The notes under the pieces are model-generated. The model made no database searches, had not been told where the DNA came from, and worked only from the letters and a program-made list of their open reading frames with translations. A program made the translations under genes and the position numbers. This document shows positions 13,419 through 13,713 of a stretch of 13,713 nt of DNA, one piece after another. The first letter of the stretch is position 1. Each line of letters begins with the position of its first letter. Origin of the DNA: JBICIG01 sp043101605. GTDB lineage: Bacteria; Planctomycetota; Phycisphaerae; Phycisphaerales; UBA1924. Where the stretch lies: contig JBICIG010000019.1 in the NCBI GenBank assembly GCA_043101605.1, positions 1 to 13,713 on the forward strand, written 5' to 3'.

Positions 13419-13713
13419 ATGCTCACCATCGACTACGCCAACTGCCTCGCCGACCGCGTCGGCTCGCACGGGCTCGACCCGGACCGCCTCGCCCCGGGCT
13501 CCCCCCTCGCCGACGCCGCCACCGCCCTGACCGCACGCCTCGATCAGTCCCGGGGCACCGGCTGGGAACGCTGGCGCAACCTCCCGTTCGACCCCGCCCG
13601 CGCCGAGCATGTCTCGGCCGTCAAAGCCGTCGCCGAGCACTGCGCCGGCCGCTTCGAGAACCTCGTCGTGCTGGGCATCGGCGGATCGGCCCTGGGCACC
13701 ATCGCCCTCCACG
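13419..13713 (+). CDS. pgi: Glucose-6-phosphate isomerase, N-terminal part (3' end outside window)
   Basis: Ninety-eight codons are present and the frame runs off the window end. Residues about 82-95 (NLVVLGIGGSALG) form the conserved phosphosugar-binding loop of bacterial Pgi, the enzyme that interconverts glucose-6-phosphate and fructose-6-phosphate in glycolysis. The preceding part (a basic DRVGSHG opening and a WERWRNLPFD stretch) matches the short bacterial Pgi type. ATG at 13419 is favoured; a GTG three codons earlier (13410) is in the same frame. There is no close Shine-Dalgarno, while a TAGAGT box lies 7 nt upstream. It is divergent from hpt. The catalytic residues lie beyond the window, so completeness cannot be judged. 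Confidence 0.88.
   Translation, partial: MLTIDYANCLADRVGSHGLDPDRLAPGSPLADAATALTARLDQSRGTGWERWRNLPFDPARAEHVSAVKAVAEHCAGRFENLVVLGIGGSALGTIALH

Noticed and set aside
13296..13712. 138-aa minus-strand open frame opposite pgi
   Set aside because: It is Gly-rich shadow sequence opposite the conserved Pgi loop and overlaps the hpt start and the shared promoter gap.
1..13713. CRISPR array, insertion sequence, tRNA, phage or defence island
   Set aside because: I saw no regularly spaced repeats, transposase or integrase motifs, tRNA-like cloverleaf or nuclease/toxin domains on either strand.

Overview
This 13.7 kb window is very GC-rich (about 70% by eye) with tightly packed genes. The gene content points to a planctomycete, most likely class Phycisphaerae. 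The main reasons are a Rho factor with a long, basic, glycine-rich N-terminal extension, a membrane protein with paired CxxCGYDL/CPECG zinc ribbons, and a GldA/GldF/GldG-like ABC operon in a non-Bacteroidetes GC context. This placement is an inference from gene content; no rRNA or other phylogenetic marker was tested.

Layout. (1) Positions 1-3565, plus strand: a translationally coupled ABC transporter operon. It holds an ATPase cut by the window edge, a six-helix ABC-2 permease and a 721-aa GldG-like auxiliary protein, joined by two ATGA overlaps. (2) Positions 3540-13357, minus strand: an unbroken run of eight genes. In transcription order they are hypoxanthine phosphoribosyltransferase (hpt); a fusion of a membrane bPH2 domain with dephospho-CoA kinase (CoaE); rho, with its own promoter and a leader of about 235 nt; a 113-aa membrane protein; a secreted TPR-rich protein of about 860 aa starting at a TTG; a flippase-like UPF0104 membrane protein; a DUF444/YhbH VWA-like protein; and a zinc-ribbon membrane protein whose end overlaps the convergent GldG gene. 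(3) Positions 13419-13713, plus strand: the first 98 codons of glucose-6-phosphate isomerase, divergent from hpt.

How the genes may work together. The ABC operon looks like a complete membrane machine of the gliding-motility or auxiliary type, although its substrate cannot be read from sequence. hpt, coaE and pgi are housekeeping metabolism and rho is transcription termination. The 113-aa protein, TPR protein and flippase-like protein form a likely coupled envelope unit of unknown role. DUF444 proteins usually act with the PrkA kinase and SpoVR, and neither is in this window.

The points most worth a second look are the bPH2-CoaE fusion with a plausible internal start for free CoaE, the rho promoter, leader and N-terminal extension, the small-membrane/TPR/flippase trio, the 13-nt direct repeat upstream of the DUF444 gene, and the possibly leaderless divergent hpt/pgi starts. 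I found no CRISPR array, transposase, tRNA, rRNA, integrase or clear defence system. Most of the window looks like vertically inherited core genome.
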